Under the pieces are notes generated by a model. The model ran no database searches and had not been told where the DNA came from. It was given only the letters and a program-made list of their open reading frames with translations. Below, piece after piece: positions 1 through 13,398 of a DNA stretch of 64,000 nucleotides. The stretch's first letter is position 1. Each line of letters begins with the position of its first letter. A program made the position numbers and the translations under genes. Source of the stretch: Lagopus muta (taxonomy: Eukaryota > Chordata > Aves > Galliformes > Phasianidae); NCBI RefSeq assembly GCF_023343835.1, contig NC_064438.1, forward strand, positions 12,443,077 to 12,507,076. Reading direction: 5' to 3'.

Positions 1-1143
1 TTTGATAAAAGCTGAGTTTCAGTTAAATGTCACTGTCTGCACCAAATTCTGTCTGGAAGTGTATGCGTATTGTTAAGCCCAGTTTCCTGGTCTGCTTCTG
101 CAGATAGATGCATGATACCTGCTCTGTGACGTAATGTGGTTTGCTACAAGAAGCAATGGCTCTGCAAGAGGGACACACTTTTTTTGACACGGTGAAAGTG
201 TTACTGGGAATAAATGGATGCATGAGGGGAAGAGGTGCACATCTCGTCAAGGTTACCTCTTGTAGATAGTGTGTGTAAAATCTAGGCTTAGAGTAGGGCT
301 TTATTAAGCCTGATACTCTTAAAAGTGCAGGCAGTTCACAGAAAGAAAGGGTAGTTTTGTTCCCCTCCCTCCCATTTCAAAGTATTTGATCTAGAAATAT
401 TGTGGCCAAATTTCAGCTATATTGTGAAAGCTATCATTGCTTTCATCATTATCAGAAGAATACAAAAAATATCCGATTTGTGTTCTAACTTTGCCTGAAG
501 CTACGACCAGATGTGAGTATTCAGCTGCACTGAGGCTTTGCAATAATTATTTCATTTTAAAATCAGACAGTTCTATATTCAGAAATAATTCACCTTTGAA
601 CTGAATCACTATTTAGCGTTCCTGGAACACTGAACAAAACGCTGAGCACAGTGCAGGAAGTTTCAGTGCATCACAAGATGACGTTACAGTTCAGAAGGCT
701 GTTTGCAGTCGTGATGGGGGATAGTATTGCTATAGCTTTAAGTTATTGGCATGATGTCAGGCTATCAAAATGTATCTTAATTACTAGAACTGTGGGGGTG
801 GGAGGAGAGGAGGAAGATAGTGAATTCAACAGTTTTGCCTAGAGACTGCACAGGCAAGGCTGCTATGCACTCATACTGCTTTTTCAGGTATTGTGGCAAT
901 AAGGCACAGGCCCCTCCTGAACTAAGGGAGGTAAACTGAATATCCTTTCTTCTACATAGCGCTCCCCTTCTCTGTAGCATGGTCCAAATCCTAGATTCAT
1001 TCCTTAAGTTTTGAAACAGAATCATCATGCGTTATATTACTATTGGAATCTTTATACTGACTTGTATTTTTAATGAGAATTCATAAAACTTGTACATTGG
1101 CATTGATCTAAGATTTGTAGAATAAACCCTACTGAATTCTGAA
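1..1143 (+). other. Possible 3' UTR end of an upstream plus-strand gene
   Basis: No coding exon is visible here. An AATAAA hexamer at 1121-1126 is followed, about 35-60 bases later, by a GT-rich stretch (around 1162-1187), which is the usual layout of a vertebrate cleavage and polyadenylation site on the plus strand. In vertebrates the gene upstream of LDHA in the same orientation is commonly GTF2H1, so its 3' UTR is a reasonable guess. That is inference from synteny; nothing in the sequence identifies the gene. The stretch could equally be plain intergenic DNA with a chance hexamer. Confidence 0.3.
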
Positions 1144-3745
1144 GTCTTCTCTAGTGCTTAGGCTGTGTATTTTCTGATGTCCTGTTAAACCCCAGTCTAT
1201 TCAGGCCTAAATTGAAATAGAACAGTGCATAGCACTAGCTCAGCCACCCCCTCGTGCTGGTAGAGCATATCAGGAGCAAAACAGTTATAATACATTTCCT
1301 CTTAAGTTGTTTCATTTTCAGAGGTTGAGAACTTCTGCCTCATGAGGAATCTACACCATTATTCTCTACAGCTGTGCCCGTTACTGATCACAAAAAGCAG
1401 ACAAGGCTCCATGGATTAATATTCTGCTTGTTCCTTATATCGATGTAGCAGCTGTTGTTCCAGGAATGCTCACAGGCTGCTTTGTCAGCCATTCGCATCC
1501 AAGCTTTCCTAATAACAGAGGATAACTTGAAGCAGATATTAACACAAGTCTGGCTTAGCTTATCTGCAGCCCGTAAATTTAAGCAATGAAAATACTTGGA
1601 CACACCACAAAAATACTGCACTTTTTCTCTCAACAAGAACTCTGCAACAGCCAAGGGAAGGAAGTGAAATTGTTTCCCTGGAGCCATTCCTACGAGTAGC
1701 TGCCTGCATGCTCAGAGCAGCTCTCTAGACGGTGACCTTCAACTTCCCAGCGAGGCAAAGCACCGTGCGACTTACTTCCTCCCTCCCCCTTGCAATAAGG
1801 TGCTTTTACAGCTGCATTGTCCCATATTTATGCTGTAACTACATCCTTACAGCTTCTATCCTGAGGTATTGTTATTAGCTAGAAAGCACACCTTATCCTT
1901 TACCAGATCTCTCAAACAGCACTTCATCCAGAAAGTCACTTCTGCAAGCAGCAGAGGTGACAGCAAGAAAGTCTGAGTTTCCCATTACCTCTCCTGTCTC
2001 TCTCAAGGTAAAACCTTACTCAAATGTCCCACTACCCGCAGGCAGCATGTGAAGGGGCTTTGGAGCCCAGTCTGAAGCACAGTTTCAGAGGTGAGACAGT
2101 TCTTAACCTGATTCCAGGCTCTAACCACACAGTAAAAGATGGTGATTGATAGAAATAGAACACAGCAACTTCAGTTTTTGACAGCAGTCAGACATCAGAG
2201 GATCTACAGAGGTGTTTGTCCATAAACTCTAACAGATAATGGCAGACGTGCTCCTGCAGTAGAGGTTAAAAAGCTGGGGAACCTTTAGATTGTCTATTTC
2301 CTCCATCTTTTTCAAGACACTGCATTTCCCTCGGCTACCTCCGAACACATCACTTCCAGAAAATAGCCCTCGTATGAAACACTGCAAACAAGGCAAATCA
2401 CCATTCTCCTTGCTAACAACCTAAACAGAAAATACCATGTCAAGGCTCCCATGGGCTCTCATCTGCTGCAGAAGGGCCAAACATGTCAGCAGCAGGGCAG
2501 ACAGACAGCACAGTGCTCACAAAGCACCCAGAGCCCTCCCTGCCATGGACCAGGGCTGTAGAGCCAATGCAGCAGGCACCCTGCAGGCAGTCAGAGCTCA
2601 AATGCGTACAGAGGCTCTTACCTTTGCACCCCTTCAAATGACACAAGGCAGGTTTAGGATGACTGAACTGCACAGTGTCATGGTAAGGCAGTGATGTGAA
2701 AGACAGAAGAACACAGCTGAGGCTGAAGCTCTTTGCTGGCATCCTCCCAGCCCACATGTCCTTAGCTGCTACCTTTCTCACACAACAACCATCCCCATCC
2801 CCTCCAAAAACCACACAGGGTCAACTGCACCCACAGCTATGCATTTCAATCCTTAAACAGCAAGGGAAAGTGCCCTGCCTTTAGCAATGCTCGTTGTCTT
2901 TTCTGCCCTATGACTACCAGTCCACACCAGTTTGACAGGTCTCCGACCACAGATTTCAGAGATGAGAGGGAAGGATGGAAGCATTTTGAGGCTATAGCTT
3001 CTGCTAAAACAAGATCCAAATACACTCCATCACTCCAGATACTAGCCAGTTCAGCAGGTTTCAGGTGAAGGGGCTGCTCCTCAGCATTGCACAAGGAGTG
3101 GTGCCTCAGGGGACTTGCATCCCCACTGCAGCATGAAGCACAGCAAGTTTCCTTCCTCCTGCCCCAGGCTACAACCTTCCCAACTCCAGCTGACTGGAGT
3201 AGCCAGGTAAGGGAGAGCTGATAACAGTTTCATTGGACACATGGCACATCCTGTGATCAGAATTGACAACTCTGACACCGCAGTCCACAGTACACACTTT
3301 CCATTAGGGACTCCTCCCATTTTTACCTTTGCCCAACTTCTGCTGATAATAAATTACAGAAATTAGCACCAAGTTGTAAAGTCACGTGCTCTGTAACTGA
3401 CAACCCCTGGGCCTGGGCATAGCCAAGCCACAGTCCCCTGCCTGCCACATATGCAGGCACCATGCTCTCCTCCCCTTGCAGTCACGAGCTGATCATCCAG
3501 TGAGCCAGCAGCAGATGGGGAGGGATGGTGCCATCAGGTTGGCTGTGTGCACGCGGCAGGGGCAAAGATTTGCTGTTTAGTTCTACCAACGCACGTCACA
3601 GCTGGTGAGCACCAAGCATCCTGCTTTGCAAGAATGGAGCATACAGAGCATGGCACTGTGAGAAATGCACTTTCTTTACAGCACTGTAGCACGGGCATCT
3701 GGACATGAGACAAAGCAGGCACCCTCCAACACTTCACACGGAGTA

Positions 3746-3895
3746 GATGTCCACACGTGTCTTGAATACCTCCTTAGAAGGAGACTCCACAACCTCTCTG
3801 GGCAACTTGTTCCAGTGCTCTGTCACCCCTACTGTTAAGAAAGTTCTTCTGTATGTTAGTACAGAACTTCCTGTGTTCAAGTTTCAGGCCAACTT
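3746..3895 (-). mobile_element. CR1 LINE 3' fragment, old
   Basis: The plus strand reads like the reverse complement of a degraded CR1 3' region. It contains the familiar phrases for short-fragment conversion of the ORF2 C-terminus, such as CTCTCTGGGCAACTTGTTCCAG and a following GTTAAGAAAGTTCTTCTG segment. It is strongly diverged and lacks the octamer tail, so both ends are approximate. Confidence 0.7.
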
Positions 3896-5823
3896 ATCTC
3901 AACAAAAGCAAACACACCACAGTCCAAAGACTAACACAGGAATTACTACTACGTTTTGTAATAGCCATTCTTAGGTGATTGGCACTGCTTTACACCAACA
4001 CACTGGAGTGATGGAACAAGAACCAACTGTGAGAGCTGGGATCCAAGCCTTAAACAAATGCCTGTTCAGCTATAAGTATGGGGATATCACTATTTAGCAA
4101 CGCAAGAGTCATTTTTCACAAGGAATCCCTACAGACGCAATCCTTCTCTCCTGTATTTCACACTCTTTATCTCAACGTGCAAAGTCTGGAGGAGATGCAG
4201 AAGAGGCAGCCAGCTTCTCTGCAGCCTTCCTGGAAGGAAGGGTGACCCATGGAACAGCACAGCCTTCATACGGGTCAGTGGCCAATTATGTTTGGAGACC
4301 TGCCAGATGCACCCCTCTCACTGAGCAAAGCTACTTCTCAGCAAGTCTACCACAGGATGCCATTTGAGTGCAAAACCAAGCCCCCTGGCCTGCAGCTGTT
4401 TGCTGTACACAAACAAACAATGACACAGGCTTATGAAGCACTGGCCTACATTCAGAAATAGCACACTTCCAGGGAGGCAGGCAGACACGCAAGTAGGAGG
4501 GGTGAGTGATGCTCATCTGACACACAGCCCCTCCCTGCATTTCCACAGATGCTGCAGGGTACAGCGTGAGCACTGCAGCACTGGCACTTGTGTGTGCAGC
4601 TCCTGCTTCTGAGGATCTGCAGCACGCATGGGCAGAGATGCTGTAGCACATACCAGCCCCTCAAGCAGCCTGTCAGCAGCTTGGATATGGCTTCTGCGAG
4701 GGAGGTTTGGAGGTACGGTGCTCACCCAGGCACAAGGGCTGCAGATTGCCCTGCTGCTCCAAGAAACCTTCGCCGACTCAAGCATCAGATACGACTGTCT
4801 CAGCATCAGTAAACCTGATAGTGAGCAGGCAGCCTTTCACTAGATAAAGTAGTGATTGTGAAGCTGCCGCTCATTACAATACAGTGGCTGGTTTTCCAAC
4901 AGCTTGTTCCTCTCCAAGGCTAAAATGGAAATCACAGGACAAGAGGAGCATCATGCTTCGTGCTTCTAACCAAGACTGTCCAATGCTCTTCCCATGAAAC
5001 ATCATGGAAACAAGGAATAGAGCTCACAGCACTGAGCAGAAGCAGCATGCAGTTTTGCTTCCCTCCTAGTCAGATTCCCATCAAATCCTAATGGAGACAG
5101 CATAACACAGAAACTGTGTTCAAACACTGATGTTTTCTGCTCCCTCCCTGCCCCAATTCAGAGCACATCCCTCACCAGCACACCGCAGCACTCCAACATG
5201 GACAGCAGCTGCTCAGCCTGGGGACACAGCATGCCAGGAACACCACCCTGCTGCCCTGGTGTTTGTGCTGCCGCCCAAATTGAAGTTCATTATTGCTCTC
5301 TCCCAAACATGCCTCTTTTTTCACTACGGGATGTTGATCTATTTGAAATCAGACTTTGATGCTAGGATCAGACGCCTTTCAGGCACACAGTGCTTCACTA
5401 CACAGCTCAGCTATGAGATGTGGCACTTAATGAACCTACAGGAGCATTTTACTCCCACCAGGAATGAACTCTTAATGCAAATCTCCCAGGTGTTAGACAC
5501 GCAGCAGATCAGTCAGTTCCTTAGTATCAGCCGCTTGTTCAATATCTGCCCCATTTATTGCTCAGGGCTCAATAATGCAGGCAGGGCTGGGCAGTCACAG
5601 CCCTGTGGAATTCTCAGCAGCAGGAAGTACTGCTAGAGTCCGTCTGTGGTTGATTGTTCTAAAAGATCAGCCTAAAACAAAGGTCAGGGCCCCCAGCCAC
5701 AAGGTCTCACCACTCAGCCCCATTTCTGCTTTCTCATCCCAGCACTAACAGGGCAATTTCTGTCTCAGTGTGTTCTGCGCAGCAACACCAGGACATAGAG
5801 TAGCTGAAATAACTCACTTTCAA

Positions 5824-5843
5824 CCCCCCCCCCCCCCCCCCCC
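5824..5843. repeat. Homopolymer of 20 C (20 G on the minus strand)
   Basis: Twenty consecutive C residues lie between AA and AAATAACC, in otherwise unremarkable DNA. The G-rich complement could form a G-quadruplex. The exact length is the kind of value that sequencing often gets wrong. Confidence 0.95.
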
Positions 5844-8800
5844 AAATAACCTGGATAAATATTTCACATTGCTCTCAGTTTCATTACTGCAACAGCAACT
5901 CTGCTCTATTTAAAAAGACTGTGCATAAGGGAGGCCTCCAGGCAGCGACAGAGGACCGATGGCACTGCAATCAGACAGCTGCACTGTTGTGTGAGCTGCA
6001 GACACTGGGCCCCATGCAGCTCTCCCACTGCCTGGCACAGTTTGCAACAAAGAATTTCAGCACCTGATTCCCACAGGATTCAGCACAACTACAATATATT
6101 CAGGTTCTTCAGAAGCCCCAAGGGCAGCCCTCCTTTGGATCCCACCTGGCAGGAGTCAACGTCCAAATGGGCAGCACAGGACCCAAATCACACACACTCA
6201 GTCTGTCCAGCTAAGCTGGAATCCACATCTACCAAACAATAGTGTCAGGAGAAAAAAAACAAACAAAAAGACATTGCAAAATATGATATGCCATTTCTCA
6301 AGCTTGCCATCAGCTATTCAGCATACTTATGCAATCAAAAGGAAGGTAGCAGTAAAGAGCTCTTCAGCTGTCTGTAGTCAGCACCCTACTTTTTTTTTTT
6401 TTTTAAATAGACTATTACCAAATTCAACCCCAAATTGGATGATTTCTCCCAAATGCAGACTGTTCTTTTATTTTTATTTTGCATTATATGCAAGATGGGA
6501 TCTAACTAAATGAAAACTTCAGTGGATCTAGGTCACTGCCGGAGGTTTGTTTTACAGCAAAATGCCTCAGAGGGAATGGCTAAGGGTTTGTTTTATTATT
6601 ATTATTATTTTAAATCTTCACTTACTTCCAAATCATACCTCAGGATACCCAATAGCAGACAAAGGGGATGAGATGAGGAGGAGGAATACCGATCAAGGCA
6701 AACGCCTTGTCAGACAGAGCTCTTTCTCAGCCTCATGGAAGATGGCTCCTCTGCAGGATTTATGTCTGTCACCCCTCACAGGCTAATTGTGAGATGGGCG
6801 AGAAGTCTCAAGAAGAGCAAGTGTTTAGCTTCTACTTGCAATGTGAGGACCTAAATGTGCTTAGGGGAATTGCCAAAGCCACAATGCTTAAAACCTTGTT
6901 TCAGGGGAACAGACATCCATTTCAGCTCTTCCCACAGAAGGAGCTGCAGTGAAAGTGCCACTGCTGCACCAAGGATAATCTTCTAGAGCATCTCTTAGAA
7001 CCACCTTCAGGCTTATTATTAGCATTATATGCTTTACAGAGGAACTGCCAAGGCAGATCTTTAACTTTGCAATATTTCTGTGCATGCTTGGAACCACTCC
7101 ATCACACAGTAAGATCAACCATCGGACTCCGTACATTCAATTATGTTGTTTTTTTCCCTGATTTATCTGCATGTAATAATAGCAGGAACAAGTGTCTGCA
7201 CAAAGTTCAAACCAATTTCCTTATTGAACACCTTGCACAACTGCTTATCCAGGAGGCATTTAACAATATATTTGGTCCAATTATGGGACTGACATAGAAG
7301 CATTTTCAGGTACCTCAGTATTAGCTGGAAAATCAATTTTCTTTTGACATTTCTTTATCAATGGAGATAGCAGCTATGATGTTTCACAGAAACCAGGAGA
7401 TGCTGTATCTTAAAAGAATAGAAATCACATGAAAAGTACTTTGCCTCCATTTGAGACCAAGAATTTTTCAGAGCTCCTTTATCAAAAGCAAATCACTTAC
7501 ATCTTACCAGAAAGGCATCCAGCTGTTTCATGAATCAGCCAATATTAGGCATCTAACAACTTTCACACACAGGTTCAAGATCATGAACCAAACAGCTTAC
7601 CACTCTGCCTGAGGTTTCTACAGTAAGTCAATCAGGAGACAAAGAGCTTCAAGAAAACACCGTGCAACAGATTAAAAAGACTCATGTTTAAAGGAAATGT
7701 TGGCTGTCCAGGCAAGAAACCCCAACCTCCAAGAACCTTCTCTCTGCAGGATACCTCCAACTAGACACAAGAATAGACATTAATACCATGAGTTACATAG
7801 TAAAATATTAGCTTTTTATTTCTCAAGACCCTAATTGAATGCCTCATGTCCAGCAGAAAAGCATAGGAAAAAAAGGATTTATATTAGAATTATCCAACTA
7901 ATAGTAGTCAGTTAGCTCCAGCCCCATGGACACCCAGCAGAACACAGTGCCAAATCTATTCATGCTGCCAGTTAATGTTTCTAAACATTTCTTTTTCAGC
8001 ACCCTGACTTCAACAGGTGTTTTGTACCAATGCTTTCCACATTATTAGACCTTCAAAGGATAAGATACCCAATATCTTAAATGGTTAAATACATAATTGC
8101 TTGTAGGCAGTAGAGCCACTGCCCCATCAAAATTATCAGCAAGTAAAACCAAATCACAATTATTAATCCCCAAGCCTCCAAGTTCTTTCTCATCTACAAC
8201 CAAATAATAGCAGCTAAAGTATAAAACGTAACGTTGACTTTTAATTTGTTTGCTTTTTTAATGACTTACCAACCTATATAGCTCGCATGCCTCTCCCACT
8301 GGTCCAGTCATTACCTCATGACTGGGTTGCTGCACATGCCGTGAGCCATGCCTCTGTAACACACATTTCCCTGGGACATGCAGCCATATCCACCAGCTAC
8401 TGCACAACTTAAACAACAGAGCCACTATTCCAGCGCCTCCTGGCCCACTTTGTCCACCAAGGTTTCTGCTTTTCAGTTTCCTTTCAGTGCTGCCTTGTCT
8501 GAAAAAATCCTGTGGCTTTGCCTAAAGCTCCATCTTCTGGAGTCTTGGAACTTTGTTGAAAGAGAAAACAGTACTAATTAAAAAGTAAAATAGTTTCTGA
8601 CCTGTGAAAAAGCAGCAAGAGCTGTGCAGTGGGAGCAGGGCTCTGCAATCTCCACATGGCTTGTAGGCACCTGCAAGGCCTGGCTCCACAGCAGCACATG
8701 GCTTGATAGACCTTGCTTTTTTTTTCTCCATAGCCCTTCTCAGGCAAAAAACCATTCCTGGTGGTTCATTTCCTGTCACCCTTCCTTCACATGGGCATGC

Positions 8801-9347
8801 AATTCATTTTGTTGCATGGTCAGAAACATGTAAAATCACATCCCAGAACCAGAAATCACTGGTGCAAGTCTGCATTTGCCAGTGCTTCTGCTTTTAAACG
8901 AATGTTTTAGCATTCACCTGGCTTCAAGCTATGAAAACACTTTTTATCCACACTGTTAACAAAAAAGGCTGCTAAAAAAACCATCTCTTCTCACAGATAC
9001 CTGCGTCTCAGTGGAATAGTGCACCACGAGATCTGAGCAAGGAAACTGGCACACAAGACTGAATTAGGCGTGCTTGCATGGCGTGGCACTTCCTGGCAAA
9101 ACTGAGACATTCACTTGGTCCTGAGCCAGGAGCAGAGCATTAGAGAAGCAGGGTTATGCAAAACCTCCCTGGAGATTCTTAGTCTAGAAGGGTTTGATTT
9201 TGAGCTTTTGGATAAATTCAATCCCACGACAGAACGCAGAAGCAGACCTGCAGATCTACATCCTGCCCCCCAAAAAACACAAGTCACTGCACCTGGTTCC
9301 CCCAGTAAAACTGATTAAATAGAGTTGCTTGTCCAGATCCAGACATC

Positions 9348-9367
9348 AAAAAAAAAAAAAAAAAAAA
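9348..9367. repeat. Run of 20 A
   Basis: Twenty A residues follow CAGACATC and end at TCACATTT. No element body or target-site duplication can be recognised in front of it, so it may be a simple microsatellite. Confidence 0.9.
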
Positions 9368-12300
9368 TCACATTTCAGGAAAGATTTCAGCTACAAGTTT
9401 GATTCTATACACAAGTCACCAAAGTGCTTTGATTCTCAATCCCCCCCCAGTCTCAAGGTGGGCACTGCCCATTATAGATGGAGATGAGGGCATTTCCAAG
9501 GCACGCAATCCACTCTGAGGACCCTGCAAACCTCAAGGCTGATCTCCAGGATCCACGACACAAAGAGGGCCCAGGCTTGCCAGCACAAGAACACAGCAGG
9601 TGAACGATTCTGGCTGTGTGCATGCAGGCTCCCTGTTTCCCTATCTATCACTGCAGTAGATCCATCTGTGCTATTTTTCTGTGGCTTGCAGCCAAGTGTT
9701 CAAGAGGATGAGTGCAGAAAGCGTCACTGCGCAGAGGCGTTCAGCACACACGGCTTTTGTCTGTGCTGAAACGACCTCCAGCCTCCCCCCAGGATTAACC
9801 ACTGTGTTTCAGGCAAATGTCAGGCAGAGCATGCTCCCCCACGGACTCAGCCTCCTACAGGCTCCCAAATGAGTGCTTGGGGAGGGGGGTGCTGCTGATT
9901 GCAGAGACCACTAATGCATCCAGGCTGAGCACAAAAGGCAAAGTCACTGCCCTTTGGCGCACAGTCTGGGAGGGAAGATAAAACATGTCAGTGCGACAGG
10001 TCAGAGACATCCCGCAGCCATCCTGCTGTGATCTTGGGAGCACTGCCAGAGGGAAGCCTTCATTTCTGGAGCATCCTCAACCCACTCTTGCTTTCAGAGT
10101 GCCCTTCTCCTCCTTTCTATCCTCCCTCTCAACTGATGCTGCATTCTGCTTGCTCCTGGAAAGAAATAGGGCGAACATAACCTGATTAACCAAGGGGACT
10201 TGGACAGAAGGGGGCGGGAAGTAGGGGATTAACGCAGAGAAATACAGAGCCCTTCCCAGCTGTGTTAGCTCTTGCCTATTCAATAATTAAAGTGCTTTGT
10301 GGTGACTTTGGAATTTGCTATGAAAGCTTCTCGTAAACTCTGTTTCAGCATGCACACATCAAAAGAAAGAGAACATTTGGTCTGACAAGCTGAGTTTTCT
10401 TTCCTACTCCAGGGTCAGTCAGGAGCTTAATAATCACTTGGACACAAGCCTATGGCTCCATTTTAAAACATAAGGGTCCCCCTTGCTGTTGTTCATCTAT
10501 CGACAGCTCAAATCCATCTTTTATTTGGCCAGCCATATTTGAAGCGTGGGTTGGAGGTTAACACAGACTTTCTCCCCTTCACATGCAGAAAAACCCTCAA
10601 GGCAAACAGCAGTTCCTACAGGTTTATTTGAATAAAGAACACATTAAATAGGCCCCGACTTCCTTCATTCTCTTTTTTCTTTCTAGCCATTCTTGTTTGC
10701 TTACCGTATAGATGTTTCAGGAAAGTGTTCCCATATGCAGAAAAAAAGCCTTTCCCAACCTTCACGGAGCTATTTTTGGCTACTCTTACTGCTTAAGAAC
10801 TCTTACTGAGGTCACACACCGAATTAACTGGCTGTCCGTAACCTTTCCCTAAAAGATATTGAACGCTACTGAGGGATTTTTGGTTTGTCTTTGCTCTAAA
10901 AAGAAAAAATAAAAAAATCATCCCCTAACATAATATCCTATTGACTCCAGATCTCCAAGTGTTCTGCTTGCAAGAGAACATATTTTAACAGGGGATGCAA
11001 GACAGATTATTGGTCAAAGAATGCACAACATTACTGCTAGGCATGTACAAACAGAAAGAAGAGAGTAAGGACGTATCTTTCACCTAGAAGATCCTAAAAA
11101 CGCATAGAGTACCTTCAGCTTTCACTTCTCAGGACCAAATCTGGGATAGAAAGACTGTTAAGTTCTACAAGCTGCAGAATGAGAGAGATTTTTCTTCCTC
11201 GTAACGCTGGGGGCACAAACAGCTGATAAGATGAAAAATGAAAGAACTCTGGACTGGCAGCAGTCAAACACACAGAAAGCTATTCCATGAGATACAGCAG
11301 ACACAGCTCCTTGTGTCTAACATGTAAATGCATCACATCACACCCTGGCCACCAGAGACCCAGGCTCTGCTCCACCTCTCATCTCACAAATTCTAATGCT
11401 GAAGTTTTCCTGCCTGACTCTCATTGCACTGCCCACAAATACTTCAGCCTGGAGGCCGAGAGAAGAAATGGGTGAAGCCCACCACCCCAGAGACCAGTTT
11501 ACAGCTTTCATGGGGCAAAGACAAGCTCCGAGGGAACTGCACATCCCTGTTGCTCTGCAAAAATTGTTCACTCTCACACAATAAGCAAAAGACCACGCAT
11601 GCCAGTATCTTTCCCCTTCTAGCATCAGAGCATTAAATATCAAAGGTCTTCCACAAATACACCATGAATCATGCACAGACTGTAGGAACAGAAGTGACAC
11701 ACAATTAGAAAAAAGGGATAAGAAGAAAGTAGTAGGTAGGGAGTGTTCAGGGGGTACAGTATTCAGAAACTGAACTCTCGCAAACACACACTTCACAGAA
11801 ATCACAATCCTATCTTCCAGTCTCTCACATTTTCTTTTCCATCAAACTGATGCATTTTAAAAGGGCACCTGCACTGAGATACTGCTGCTTAGGGCCAGAG
11901 CGACACAGGGTCTACAAATACAGCTGAGTCTGGATAGAAGTATGAGAAAAACCACAAGGTTGGAGAGAATCAGTGAGGAGTGGCATACCATGCATTTGCC
12001 ACACCCAGGACACAGGCTGATCCTTTTACCATTAGGCCCAAGCTAGAGAAACAACACATTCTGCAAGCATCAAGACTGCTTCTGCAGCAGCTCAAAATCA
12101 GGCACCCACTGTCTTTTGTAACACCCTCCTCTTTAAGAAAAACTTACAGAGTGCAAAACAACAGGACTATGCCCTGCAAATATTTGCTAAATATTTGTGA
12201 AGTTCCATCTAAACACATGAATCAAGGCACCACAAACCAGCAACTTCAGGCTCAGCACAGTGACGTAGAAATGATTTGTTAGCAGCCTGTATGCAAGCAG

Positions 12301-12769
12301 CAAGACTTCATTGCCTGTTAAAAATTTAAGCGCATATAAAAAGAAAAAAACAAATTGATAGGACTATGGGTCAATATTCACATAACATTCCTGAAAATAT
12401 CCAGTGTGCTAACACTAGAGGCACGTTTAGGAACCATTTTGCCCTTCTGTGGTTCCAATTCCACTTCTCAGCTTTGTTTTACCTCTTCAGTTAGCAAGCT
12501 TTTTGCTAAGGAGAGCCATTGCATGTCTGCACAATGCTGTGCCACTGCCAGAGCTGCTGGTACCTGCCTGGAGGACATTAAAAAAGCCTCTGTCATCATG
12601 TAAGGAAACAGAGTCAAAAGACCAGTCAGTGCTCTTCAGCCACACAGGTTGCACCTCTCACTATTCAGTCTCATCTTCCTTTGACAACACTGCCATATTT
12701 TAGACCTTCAGTACTGAGTCATCATGCAGCATATCATGTTTCAATTAAGAATTAGGGAGGTTTGAAATT

Positions 12770-12804
12770 AAAAAAAAAAAAAAAAAGAAGAAGAAGAAAA
12801 AAAG
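12770..12804. repeat. A17 run followed by a short GAA repeat
   Basis: Seventeen A residues are followed by three or four GAA units and another short A run. This is simple purine-rich sequence. The lysine/arginine-rich open frames across it are by-products of its composition. Confidence 0.9.
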
Positions 12805-13371
12805 TCTATGGAAAAATTTATGACCATCTTGAAAATAACCACAAATCAGCCCCCTCTTACTGCCACACCACACCACACTTTGAACCTCTACCTGAGGCAC
12901 AGCAGAACCTCAGAGCACACACCTATCTTTGCTGTAAAAAGAATGAGGTATACAGCAAAAACTCCTGTGAGGAAAGCACAGACCACATAATACCTATGGC
13001 AGTCAGCTAACATAGAACTACAACATACCTAGATGATGGGGTAAACTTCTAACAGGTAATGTAAGCTAGGAGAACTTGGTCGTTAAGAAAAAGTTGTGTG
13101 TCTTTCTTTCTTTTAGCTACCTTCTGCTTATAAAATAAAATTAAACAACAAAACATGAAAGCCTGGGAAGCAGAACTCCTTAAAAGATAACCTAACAGAT
13201 CTTCTGGAGCCTTGTTCTATTTCCACTCTAGCAGCACATTCTGCTGGGAGTACATATGATATAGATGGTATTTAAGAACCCTACCCCATAACCTCTCAGT
13301 ACAGTACCTACCTTCCACCATCTGCCCGCAGGGCTGCGTTCACCCACAGAGAGACCAACAACAACCACCAC

Positions 13372-13398
13372 AAAAAAAAAAAAAAAAAAAAAAAAAAA
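13372..13398. repeat. Run of 27 A, next to an ACC/AAC-rich stretch
   Basis: Twenty-seven A residues follow a short imperfect (ACC/AAC) repeat. On the opposite strand this gives a meaningless poly-phenylalanine/valine open frame. It is the longest homopolymer in the window. Confidence 0.9.

Noticed and set aside
5130-5636. 168-codon plus-strand open frame, the longest upstream of LDHA
   Set aside because: No recognisable domain, no splice or promoter signals, mixed composition; length is within chance for 17 kb of DNA read in six frames.
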